27,291 bases of DNA, taken from an uncultured Collinsella sp. (GTDB lineage Bacteria > Actinomycetota > Coriobacteriia > Coriobacteriales > Coriobacteriaceae). The position numbers were made by a program, and so were the translations under genes. Under the pieces are notes generated by a model that saw only the letters and a program-made list of their open reading frames with translations, searched no databases and was not told where the DNA came from. Position 1 is the first letter of the stretch. Each line of letters begins with the position of its first letter. Positions 1-6,668 of the stretch are shown here, piece after piece. The stretch is from contig CABUUK010000033.1 in assembly GCA_902494765.1 (NCBI GenBank), positions 1 through 27,291 on the forward strand. The letters are read 5' to 3'.

Positions 1-118
1 ACTGGAACACGAGCCGGAGGCAGGTAAGATTGAAGGGCCTGACCCCGGAGGAGTACCGGAATCAGGCCCTTGCGGCCTAGTCGCTATTTAGGGCGTCCAA
101 GATTTGGGGCGCAGTTCA
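1..118 (+). mobile_element. Right end of an IS3-family insertion sequence
   Basis: The window opens inside an insertion sequence. The end of a transposase frame (stop at 78-80) is followed by about 38 noncoding bases that finish in TTGGGGCGCAGTTCA at 104-118, which resembles an IS3-family terminal repeat. The left end lies outside the window, so neither the paired terminal repeat nor a target duplication can be checked. The element sits about 50 bp past the stop of the UbiX gene and so marks the downstream edge of that operon. The exact right boundary is inferred. Confidence 0.6.
3..80 (+). CDS. IS3-family transposase (OrfB), C-terminal fragment
   Basis: Only the last 25 codons are in the window. 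The peptide contains RRQVRLKGLTPEEYRNQALA. This matches the usual end of IS3/IS150-type DDE transposases, where the integrase core is followed by an R-x-x-x-x-L-K-G-L-[TS]-P-x-E-[YF]-R motif. The enzyme would cut and join the ends of its own element. The start and the DDE catalytic residues are upstream of the window. Family assignment rests on this short tail only. Confidence 0.72.
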   Translation, partial: WNTSRRQVRLKGLTPEEYRNQALAA

Positions 119-169
119 CCCACAGGGGCAGCGGGCTCAAACACTACTCGTATCCTACCCTAAAGATGC

Positions 170-748
170 CTATGACCAGCGCTTATAGTTGGCGCACGAC
201 ACGCCGACGGCCTCGAGTGCCTTGGCGGCGATGTGATGCACCGCCTCATCGAGCGTGGCGGGGCCGTTGTAAAACGTGAGCATGGGCGGCATGAGCATGA
301 CACCCGGCACGCGCGCCAGGCGTGCCATGTTGTCGACATGGATCGCACTGAAGGGCGTCTCGCGCACCATAAGCACCAGGCGGCGCTGCTCTTTCATCTG
401 CACATCGGCCGCACGCAGCAACAGGTTTTCGCTGTAGCCGCTCGCGATGCCGGCGAGCGTCTTCATGGAGCAGGGAGCCACGATCATGCCGTCGACCGGA
501 TAGGTGCCGCTTGCGATGGCAGCGCCAATGTTCTTGTTGTCGTAGACCACATCGGCATAGCACGCAAACTCGTCGAGCGTCATGCCGAGCTCCTGCTCGA
601 TGGTGATCTCTCCCCCGCGCGTGACGACAAGCGCCGACTCAGCGCCGGCCTGGCGCAGGCATTTGAGGCATTCAAGGCCCAGTGCCGCACCGCTGGCGCC
701 AGACACGCCAACGACAATGCGACGGGGACGAACAGAAGACTCAGGCAT
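170..748 (-). CDS. lpdB: UbiX-family flavin prenyltransferase (gallate decarboxylase subunit B type)
   Basis: This 192-residue protein is a UbiX-type flavin prenyltransferase. The family attaches a dimethylallyl group to reduced FMN to make prenyl-FMN, the cofactor of UbiD decarboxylases. Visible signatures are the N-terminal nucleotide-binding loop GVSGASGA (residues 14-21), the APCSMKTLAGIASG block and the RETPFS segment followed by MLMPPMLTFYNGP, in the usual family order and length. The ATG at 748 has a good ribosome site (AAGGAG) just upstream. It lies 33 bp after the UbiD-type gene and is the last gene of the operon, next to an IS end. The name lpdB is used because the partner UbiD looks like LpdC; ubiX would be the generic symbol. 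Confidence 0.92.
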   Translation of the reverse strand: MPESSVRPRRIVVGVSGASGAALGLECLKCLRQAGAESALVVTRGGEITIEQELGMTLDEFACYADVVYDNKNIGAAIASGTYPVDGMIVAPCSMKTLAGIASGYSENLLLRAADVQMKEQRRLVLMVRETPFSAIHVDNMARLARVPGVMLMPPMLTFYNGPATLDEAVHHIAAKALEAVGVSCANYKRWS

Positions 749-781
749 GACAACTCCTTAACTACTTGGTAGGGCTACTTA

Positions 782-2269
782 CTAGAAGGCGAGCTCGGCG
801 GCCCACTTGTCCTTGTCGATCTCCATGAACTGCGAGCGGATGAAGTTCTTCTTGAGGTTAAACGGAACCGTGCAGTCGAAGATGGCCTTGCAGGCGATAC
901 CGTGCTCGCGGATCGAAGGATCGAACGCGGGGTCGTTGGACGGATCGAGCACGTGGCAGTGGCAACCGGGGATGGTGATGAGGTCCACGTCGGCCTGGAA
1001 GCGCGTGGTCATGGCCCACATCACGTCGCTCATATCGAAGATGTCGACATCCTCGTCGACAAGGATGACGTGCTTGAGCTCGGAGAACGCCGAGAAGGCG
1101 AGCATGGCGGCGTTGCGCTGACGGCCCTCGTCATTTTTGCTCGACTTCTTGAACTGCATGATGGCAACGAACTTGCCGCCACCGCAGGGAGCGGCGTGAA
1201 CGTTGAGCAGGCGGCCCGGGATAGCGGTCTCGACCATCTTGTAGATGGAGGCCTCGGTGGGGATACCGGCCATGGACACGTGCTCGTGCGAAGGGCCGAT
1301 GCAGCTCTCCATAATGGGGTTGACGCGCGTGGTGACGGCGGTGATCTTGATCACCGGGCAGACCTTGGCGCCACCGGTGTAGCCGGGGAACTCGGGCATG
1401 GCGTAGCCGTGGCCGTTGACATCCTCGTTGATGGTCTCGTCGTGCATGAGGTAGCCCTCGAGCACGTACTCGGCATTGGCAATGCACTTCTGCGGAACGG
1501 TGACGCAGTCGGCAAGCTCGACGGCGCGGCCGCGCAGGGCGGCGGCGATCTGCAGCTCGTTGAAGCCGAGCGGCGTGGTGGGAGCCTCGAAGCCGCAGCA
1601 CATGTACACGGCGGGGTCCAGGCCGATGGAGATGGAGATGGGCATATCCTCGCCGCGCTGGCAGTACTCGTCAAAGAACGCACCCAGGTGACGGCTGCCC
1701 GGGGTGATCCACATGGCGAGCTTGTCCTTGTCGACGCAGGAGAAGCGGTGGATGGTTACGTCGGACTGGGTGCCATCGGGGCTCGTGCCATAGGCGAGGC
1801 CCATGGTGATGTAGGGGCCGCCGTCAACGGGCGTGTTGGTGGGAGCGGGAACGATCTTGCGCAGGTCAAAGCCCTCGTCGGTCGCCTTGTACACGACCTC
1901 CTGGCAGTCAACGTGCTTGCCCTCGGCGATCTGCTCGGGGGCGATCAGGTTCTCGAAGCGCTTGCCGATCTCGAGGCCCAGGTGCTCCTCGTCCAGGTCG
2001 AGCAGGGCGGCAACGCGCTTGCGGCTGGCAAGCATACCGATGCAGACCTTGGCGTCGTCAAAGCCCTTGACGTTGTTGAAGACCATCGCCGGACCCTCTT
2101 TGGTCGGGCGCATGACGGTGCCGCCAGCACCGACGTGACGGTAGACGCCCGAGACCTCGGCATCGGGATCGACCTGGGTGTCGGTCTCGAGCAGCTGGCC
2201 CGGCATCTCACGCAAAAAGTCGAGCGCGGAACGCAGGTCGTGGATCTGGGAAGCATCGGTAGTGGACAT
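782..2269 (-). CDS. lpdC: UbiD-family prenyl-FMN-dependent decarboxylase (LpdC / gallate decarboxylase-like)
   Basis: The product is a 495-residue UbiD-family decarboxylase, which uses prenyl-FMN to decarboxylate (or carboxylate) aromatic or unsaturated acids. The N-terminus carries ETDTQVDPDAE, GVYRHVGAGGTV and RPTKEGPAMVFNNVKGF (about residues 28-70), closely resembling gallate/protocatechuate decarboxylases of the LpdC type. The middle holds YAMPEFPGYTGG, the region that carries the active-site acidic residue in UbiD enzymes. Near the C-terminus is DVDIFDMSDVMWAM. The ATG at 2269 is chosen over an upstream in-frame start because AAAGGAG lies just before it and family similarity begins there. 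It lies between a transporter and the UbiX gene in one minus-strand operon. The substrate is inferred: gallate or another hydroxybenzoate is likely, but not proven. Confidence 0.88.
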   Translation of the reverse strand: MSTTDASQIHDLRSALDFLREMPGQLLETDTQVDPDAEVSGVYRHVGAGGTVMRPTKEGPAMVFNNVKGFDDAKVCIGMLASRKRVAALLDLDEEHLGLEIGKRFENLIAPEQIAEGKHVDCQEVVYKATDEGFDLRKIVPAPTNTPVDGGPYITMGLAYGTSPDGTQSDVTIHRFSCVDKDKLAMWITPGSRHLGAFFDEYCQRGEDMPISISIGLDPAVYMCCGFEAPTTPLGFNELQIAAALRGRAVELADCVTVPQKCIANAEYVLEGYLMHDETINEDVNGHGYAMPEFPGYTGGAKVCPVIKITAVTTRVNPIMESCIGPSHEHVSMAGIPTEASIYKMVETAIPGRLLNVHAAPCGGGKFVAIMQFKKSSKNDEGRQRNAAMLAFSAFSELKHVILVDEDVDIFDMSDVMWAMTTRFQADVDLITIPGCHCHVLDPSNDPAFDPSIREHGIACKAIFDCTVPFNLKKNFIRSQFMEIDKDKWAAELAF

Positions 2270-2291
2270 GGCGTACTCCTTTCGGGAGAGT

Positions 2292-2316
2292 GTCCGGCGA
2301 CGGGGTGCCGCCGGAC
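2292..2316 (-). other. Intercistronic hairpin between transporter and lpdC
   Basis: GTCCGGCG at 2292-2299 pairs with CGCCGGAC at 2309-2316, and the loop holds a further CGG/CCG pairing. No T-run follows, so it looks like an mRNA stability or processing element inside the operon rather than a terminator. It sits in the 142-bp gap between the transporter stop and the lpdC start. Confidence 0.5.
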
Positions 2317-2411
2317 GGGGTAACGTAATGGGGCCGCGGCGCTCACAAATGGAGCGCTCGACCACTCGAAGTTCAAGCGCTTGGCTGCTTACAGCCGGGG
2401 CGCTCGACCGC

Positions 2412-3869
2412 TTACATCAGGCCAAAGAGGTGGAACCAGGCGGCCTCGACCAGCACGACGACAAAGACGACCGCGGTGAGGGGGATGCCCATGCGCATAG
2501 CCTCTTTGGAGGTGTAGCCGCCGGCGTCCTTGCCTTCGCCGATAAGGATCGGCAGGTTATGGAACGGCAGGATGTAGTGGATGTTGATGGACGTGAAGAC
2601 GATGAGCGCCACGGCGAGTGGGCTCACGCTGGAGCCGGCGGCAAAGCTGATAAATGCCGGCACGCACACGCCGAGCACGGCCATGACCGAGCCCATGAAC
2701 ATGTGGATGATCATGGAAAGCGCGGCGACGAGCAGGGCGAACAGGAAGATGTTCTCAGGCACGGAGCTGGGGAGCACGACGTCGGCGATCCAGGCGTTCA
2801 TGCCGGTGGCACCGCCCACGGAGCCCACGGCCATGGCGGCCGTCAGGAACATGAGGGACTTGATGTCGACAGCGTTCCAGCTGGCGGGAGTGAGGACTTC
2901 GCCGATGATGGGCATGGCGAGAGCAACGCCAATGGCCAGGGTGACCCAGCCGATATAGTCGCCCGAGACGGTGAGCCACAGCGCGATGGCGATGACAAGC
3001 CACACGATGGTGCGGATCTCCTTGACGGAGAGCTTGCCGAGCGCGGCCTGCTTGGCCACGATCTGCTCGCGATCGTAGACGAGCTCCTTGCTGGGCTTAA
3101 AGAGGAAAAGGCCCAGGAACAGGGTGCACAGCAGCGCAACCAGCATAGGCACGCTCATGTACAGGAACCAGTCGACGAAGGACGGGCTCATGCCGCCGGC
3201 CTCGGCACTGTACTGCGCAACGAGCGGGTTAAGCGTGGAGTCGCCCGTCAGGAAGAACATGGAACCCGGGGCGGCAGCGGCAAACACGAGGAAGCCGAGC
3301 TTGCCCTTGTCGTCGTCACCGTAGCCGGCGGACTCGGCGATGACCGAGACGACGGCGAGGATGAGGAAGGCGCGGGGGAACGGATGCGGGATCAGCAGCG
3401 ACAGCACAAAGGTGAGCGCGAAGATCGAGATGATGAGCGACTTGGCGTCGCGCACGAACTTGAGCATGAACGCGTAGGCGATGCGCTCGCCCAGGCCCGA
3501 CTCCTTGACCGCGCTGGCGATGAGGTAGGCGCCGATGACGAGCCACATGGTGGCCTTGGTCCACGAGCTAAACGTGGAGGCGACCGTCGCCGAGATGCTC
3601 GCGGCGCCCATGTCGTCCACGCACACCTTGAACAGGACGAGCAGTGCGCAGTAGAGCAGGCCCACAAAGCCCGGCTGTGCCACGCCGCATGCCCAGAACA
3701 CCACCGTGGCGAGCGTCAGTGCCAGACAGGTCTGACCGCCGACCGTGAGCTCGACCGTCGAGCTCAGCTCCGCCAAAGGAAGAAACTTCACCAGCAAAAA
3801 GACAACGATACCCAGCACAAAGCCAATTTCGCGCTTGGTGATCTTAAACGCCTTCTTTTCCGCTTCCAT
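2412..3869 (-). CDS. DASS/SLC13-type anion (dicarboxylate/organic acid) transporter
   Basis: This 485-residue protein is very hydrophobic, with about 11-13 membrane segments. It resembles the divalent anion:Na+ symporter (SLC13) group. Features include an N-terminal cytoplasmic stretch rich in Lys/Glu, the segment VGGQTCLALTLATVVFWACG, an SxNP-like motif (GDSTLNPLVAQY) and a C-terminal half with IIHMFMGSVMAVLG and HYILPFHNLPILIGEG. It precedes lpdC and lpdB in the same direction, so it probably imports the acid that LpdC decarboxylates or exchanges substrate and product; this is inferred from position. The ATG at 3869 follows AAAGGTGGGGAG. A possible attenuator lies in its leader. Substrate unknown. 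Confidence 0.82.
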   Translation of the reverse strand: MEAEKKAFKITKREIGFVLGIVVFLLVKFLPLAELSSTVELTVGGQTCLALTLATVVFWACGVAQPGFVGLLYCALLVLFKVCVDDMGAASISATVASTFSSWTKATMWLVIGAYLIASAVKESGLGERIAYAFMLKFVRDAKSLIISIFALTFVLSLLIPHPFPRAFLILAVVSVIAESAGYGDDDKGKLGFLVFAAAAPGSMFFLTGDSTLNPLVAQYSAEAGGMSPSFVDWFLYMSVPMLVALLCTLFLGLFLFKPSKELVYDREQIVAKQAALGKLSVKEIRTIVWLVIAIALWLTVSGDYIGWVTLAIGVALAMPIIGEVLTPASWNAVDIKSLMFLTAAMAVGSVGGATGMNAWIADVVLPSSVPENIFLFALLVAALSMIIHMFMGSVMAVLGVCVPAFISFAAGSSVSPLAVALIVFTSINIHYILPFHNLPILIGEGKDAGGYTSKEAMRMGIPLTAVVFVVVLVEAAWFHLFGLM

Positions 3870-3922
3870 CTCCCCACCTTTCTTGTTGGGGGCGCTCCGA
3901 ATTCGCAGCCATGTTGCCGCTT

Positions 3923-3951
3923 AAAAAGGGGCGCCCGTTATCGGACACCCC
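3923..3951 (-). terminator. Intrinsic terminator or attenuator in the transporter leader
   Basis: Read on the minus strand, GGGGTGTCC (complement of 3943-3951) pairs with GGGCGCCCC (complement of 3928-3936) through nine pairs including two G-U. The loop is GATAAC, and TTTTT follows at 3927-3923. It lies about 54 bp upstream of the transporter ATG and downstream of the lpdD-idi gene. A flanking inverted pair, TTGCCGC at 3914-3920 and GCGGCAA at 3969-3975, encloses it and could form an alternative structure. It may end lpdD-idi transcripts or control read-through into the transporter and lpdCB. Confidence 0.6.
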
Positions 3952-4020
3952 TTACGTTGCGCTGTGTTGCGGCAATACAGTCAAGCGGTTTTTTTGGATG
4001 AGAAGCGATTCCCTAGACAA

Positions 4021-4085
4021 AAACCGTCACAACATTCGACGCTTTTCCTCGTTTTCGAGATTTTCGCCGAATGTTGTGACGGTTT
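4021..4085. repeat. 18-bp perfect inverted repeat in the lpdD-idi / transporter gap
   Basis: AAACCGTCACAACATTCG at 4021-4038 is exactly the reverse complement of 4068-4085. The 29-base spacer contains a small CTCG-TTTT-CGAG hairpin. It is directly next to a decayed copy of the ACAAAGGGACTG palindrome. It resembles an interspersed REP-like palindrome and could also block or slow transcription between the two genes. Confidence 0.75.
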
Positions 4086-4087
4086 GG

Positions 4088-4113
4088 ATGTGGCAAAGGG
4101 ACTGTCTTTTTTA
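4088..4113. repeat. Decayed copy of the ACAAAGGGACTG palindrome
   Basis: The left arm ATGTGGCAAAGGG and loop ACTGT (4088-4105) match the intact copies at 5131, 10151 and 25836. The right arm is eroded to CTTTTTTACAT and overlaps the stop codon of the lpdD-idi gene (4111-4113). Confidence 0.65.
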
Positions 4114-5058
4114 CATAGCGAGGGCCGTGCGGATGAATGGGTCGCCGAGGGCCTCGCGGAGCCAGGGGGCCAGCTGCTCGGGGTGACCCTGCAGGTAGCC
4201 TTTGAGCTCGGACGGAGCCACGCGACGCACTTCCGAGATCTCCTCTTGGTTGATATGCAGCTCGCCCGGCTCAACATGGGCAAGGTAGACCTCACACCAT
4301 TCGCACTCGCAGCGACCGTCGCCGTGGTCCTCGCGGTACACCACGTGTCCGAGGTGCTTGAGCTGATCGGGCTCGCGCGTAATGCCGAGCTCTTCGTTGA
4401 TGCGGCGCGCCGTGGCGGCCGCGACGTCTTCCCCGGGGAGCGGATGGCCGGCGCAGCTATCGGCCAGCACCCCGCCCCACAGGCGCTTGAGCGGACTGCG
4501 GCGACAGAGCAGCAGGCGCGCGTCTTCGCCCCGGCCCTCGACCAAAAGCGTCAGAAATGCCTGATGCAGGATGCCCTCACCAGCATGGGCCTCGATGCGG
4601 TCGACGGGGCCAAGCGCCTCGCCGGTCGCAGCATCGACCGCCACGACCTCGGCGCCCGCACCGCCCTCATCCCAGCCGGCGCGCAGAATGCGGGCTGCGG
4701 CTTCCTCGAGCGCGGCGATGAGCTCCTTGGTGGTGTCGAGCACGCGCTGCAGGTCGTCACCGCTCGCTTGTTCAACATGAAAACCCGTGCTTGCAACTAC
4801 CGGCACGCCAAAGCGCGTGGCCAGCGCCGCCGCGATATCGTGCGCCGGGATCTCGTCTCGATGGCACGGAACGGCCAGGATGCTCACCGTTGCCGTACGG
4901 CCGGGCTCGGGGCGCGGAATGGCCTGCGCCGTGGCGCCCAGGTGCGCAAACTCCGGCGAGCAGGCGTACACCGCCATGCCTCGCGGCGTCACCGTCAGCT
5001 GGGCCTCGAGCGCAAACTTGCCCTCGCCCACTGCAACCTTTGTCGTGTGCATACCCAT
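4111..5058 (-). CDS. Fusion of an LpdD-like domain with an Idi-like (IPP isomerase / Nudix) domain
   Basis: The 315-residue product has two parts. Residues about 1-118 resemble LpdD, the small third component of gallate-type UbiD decarboxylases; visible blocks are ILAVPCHRDEIPAHDIA (60-76) and TGFHVEQASGDDLQ (91-104). Residues about 140-315 resemble type I isopentenyl-diphosphate isomerase, which makes the dimethylallyl diphosphate that feeds UbiX. By hand alignment with the E. coli enzyme the metal ligands are kept: H158, H165, H205, E251 and E253, plus a Nudix-like GE...A...R..NEELGI stretch. The usual catalytic Cys position is Ala203, with Cys at 202 instead. The ATG at 5058 is preceded by CAGGAG; an upstream in-frame start would run through a palindrome and is rejected. 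It heads the transporter-lpdC-lpdB module. Confidence 0.78.
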   Translation of the reverse strand: MGMHTTKVAVGEGKFALEAQLTVTPRGMAVYACSPEFAHLGATAQAIPRPEPGRTATVSILAVPCHRDEIPAHDIAAALATRFGVPVVASTGFHVEQASGDDLQRVLDTTKELIAALEEAAARILRAGWDEGGAGAEVVAVDAATGEALGPVDRIEAHAGEGILHQAFLTLLVEGRGEDARLLLCRRSPLKRLWGGVLADSCAGHPLPGEDVAAATARRINEELGITREPDQLKHLGHVVYREDHGDGRCECEWCEVYLAHVEPGELHINQEEISEVRRVAPSELKGYLQGHPEQLAPWLREALGDPFIRTALAM

Positions 5059-5098
5059 GGGATCTCCTGCCGCCCGCGATGTACCTGAGACCATCTTC

Positions 5099-5121
5099 GC
5101 CTGTATTGCGACTATACAGGC
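5099..5121. promoter_or_regulatory. Candidate operator between divergent lpdD-idi and MFS genes
   Basis: GCCTGTAT (5099-5106) and ATACAGGC (5114-5121) form a perfect inverted repeat around TGCGACT. It sits 41 bp before the lpdD-idi start and about 100 bp before the MFS start. Dyads of this size are typical of a dimeric regulator site. No regulator gene is adjacent, so the binding protein is unknown. Confidence 0.5.
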
Positions 5122-5130
5122 AAGCCCTCC

Positions 5131-5161
5131 ATGTGACAAAGGGACTGCCCCTTTGTCACAT
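5131..5161. repeat. ACAAAGGGACTG palindrome, intact copy 1
   Basis: ATGTGACAAAGGG (5131-5143) pairs with CCCTTTGTCACAT (5149-5161) around the loop ACTGC. It lies in the divergent promoter region, showing that the family is not limited to gene ends. Related copies are at 4088, 8627, 10151 and 25836. Confidence 0.85.
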
Positions 5162-5219
5162 TCTGTTAGAGTTGCAGGGATTGAATCCCGCTTATTCATG
5201 CGACATTGGAGTGACAACC

Positions 5220-6473
5220 TTGACCGCCGCAACCACGCCTAAAAGTAAGCCAACCGCCGCCGCGCTCTCCCCCGCGCGCACCAAGCTCTGCCTGGCGCTG
5301 CTCGTGCTGTTGGGATTCTCGCTCGGCTGCTCCGAGTTCGTGGTCATCGGCATCGAAAGCGACTTGGCAACGGAACTCGGCATATCACTTGCCACTGCGG
5401 GCCAGCTCATCAGCGTGTTTGCGCTCGTCTACGCTATCGCCACGCCGGTGCTTGCGCTCAGCACGGGGCGTTTTCGCCGCTACCAGCTGCTCGTGTGCTA
5501 TAGCGTCGTCTTTGTGCTCGGCAACCTGGTCATGGCGTTGGCTCCCAACTTCCAGGTGCTGTTTATCTCACGCATTGTCCTGGGCTCTGTCTCGGGTGCG
5601 CTGCTCGCCGTGGGCGTGACGTACATCCCTGAGCTGCTATCCCCGCAGCAAACCTCACTTGCCATCTCGGTCGTGTACGGCGCGTTTTCCGTGGCGATGG
5701 TCTTTGTGACCTCGATTGGCAAGTTTGTGGCCGACACACTCGATTGGCACGTGGCCATGTACGGCACGCTGACCTTTGCCGTTTTGATCTGTAGCGCGCT
5801 CGTGGCGTTTATGCCTCGCGCCGGGCAGACCGATGAGCCCGCCACCTTCCGCGAGCAGGCGGGGCTACTACGCGAGCCGAGTATCATCACCGGCATGCTC
5901 ATCTTCTTGTTTGGCGTGGGCTCGGTCTACGTATTCTACGGCTACGTGACGCCTTATCTGGAGCAGATGCTGGGCATGGATACCGTTCAGGCGAGCACCA
6001 CACTTATGGCCTATGGCGTGTTCTGCCTGATCTCGAACATCCTGGGCGGATGGATCGATGCGCGTTTTGGCATGAAGGCGCTGCTGGTTACGTTTGTGCT
6101 GCAGGCGGCGGCACTGCTCGGGCTGTTTGCCGTGGGCGCCGCCATGCCGCTCGCGCTGGTCTTTGTCTTTAGCCTGGCGATGCTCATGTACCTGTTCTCG
6201 GTCTCATGCATCACGCACTTTATGGACGTGGCACGCAGCCGCCATCCCAAGTCGATGGTACTCGCAAGTTCGGTTGAGCCCATGGCGTTTAACGTCGGCA
6301 TCTCGTTTGGCACCGCAGTGGGCGGCGCCGTGGTAAGCAGCATTGGCATTGCGTACGTGGGTGCAGTGGGCGCCGCGTTCTCGCTTGTGGCCTGGGCGCT
6401 CACGCTGGTGACGATTAAGTTGGCTCGCTGGGAGCGCCGTCGTCAATCTGCACAGCCCCGGATGCAGGCATAG
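5220..6473 (+). CDS. MFS transporter, DHA1 / AraJ-type efflux family
   Basis: A protein of about 417 residues with roughly 12 membrane segments. The opening segment LLGFSLGCSEFVVIGIESDLA, followed by AGQLISVFALVYAIATPVLA and the short charged loop TGRFRRYQ, is typical of DHA1 drug or sugar efflux permeases (AraJ/YdhP-like). The start is not an ATG: TTG at 5220 is chosen because GGAGTGA lies eight bases upstream; a GTG at 5211 in the same frame is the alternative. It is divergent from the lpdD-idi gene and shares its promoter region, so it could export a product of that module such as a decarboxylated phenol. That link is positional only. Confidence 0.8.
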   Translation: MTAATTPKSKPTAAALSPARTKLCLALLVLLGFSLGCSEFVVIGIESDLATELGISLATAGQLISVFALVYAIATPVLALSTGRFRRYQLLVCYSVVFVLGNLVMALAPNFQVLFISRIVLGSVSGALLAVGVTYIPELLSPQQTSLAISVVYGAFSVAMVFVTSIGKFVADTLDWHVAMYGTLTFAVLICSALVAFMPRAGQTDEPATFREQAGLLREPSIITGMLIFLFGVGSVYVFYGYVTPYLEQMLGMDTVQASTTLMAYGVFCLISNILGGWIDARFGMKALLVTFVLQAAALLGLFAVGAAMPLALVFVFSLAMLMYLFSVSCITHFMDVARSRHPKSMVLASSVEPMAFNVGISFGTAVGGAVVSSIGIAYVGAVGAAFSLVAWALTLVTIKLARWERRRQSAQPRMQA

Positions 6474-6560
6474 GGGCGAACATAGCCCAAGGTGGCGAGC
6501 AACCGGTGAAAACCGTCCCATACGAGTAGTGTTTATCCGCCTGCAAGCTCCAGCAGTGCA

Positions 6561-6653
6561 ATTTCGTGTACTTCAGATACACACTTTTCTACTATTTCGT
6601 GTATTCCAAGTACATGAAATCGTACTAAACTATGTATCTGAAGTACACGAAAT
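6561..6653 (+). promoter_or_regulatory. 33-bp-period palindromic array upstream of the first DUF4143 ATPase
   Basis: Three 15-bp palindromic cores of the form TGTA-N7-TACA stand at 6567-6581, 6600-6614 and 6633-6647, spaced exactly 33 bp. The outer 21-bp arms (6561-6581 and 6633-6653) are perfect inverted copies of each other. ATTTC[GA]TGTA occurs four times, twice on each strand (6561, 6594 on plus; ending 6620, 6653 on minus). The array ends 15 bp before the ATPase ATG, so it overlaps the promoter and leader. It looks like a multi-site operator, perhaps bound by the ATPase itself or by a dimeric regulator. Confidence 0.75.
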
Positions 6654-6668
6654 TGGAAAGGCGGCCCC

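Noticed and set aside
902..2323. Long open frame antisense to lpdC
   Set aside because: Low-complexity Gly/Asp/Val/Leu composition opposite a well-conserved UbiD gene.
2178..4001. Long open frame antisense to the anion transporter
   Set aside because: Rich in His, Asp, Glu and Gly because it mirrors hydrophobic codons. No ribosome site or motif.
5059..5232. N-terminal extension of the lpdD-idi gene to an upstream in-frame start
   Set aside because: The extension would translate through the intergenic palindrome at 5131-5161 and lacks a ribosome site; the ATG at 5058 has CAGGAG.
139..6534. AAACACTACTCGTAT at 139-153 recurs inverted at 6520-6534
   Set aside because: One 15-bp match between two places is close to chance expectation in 27 kb counting both strands, and neither context suggests an attachment site.
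6529..6668. Possible leader peptide encoded by the 33-bp repeats (11 codons per unit)
   Set aside because: The frame is open because the period is divisible by three, but it has no good start or ribosome site, and the palindromic cores fit DNA binding better.
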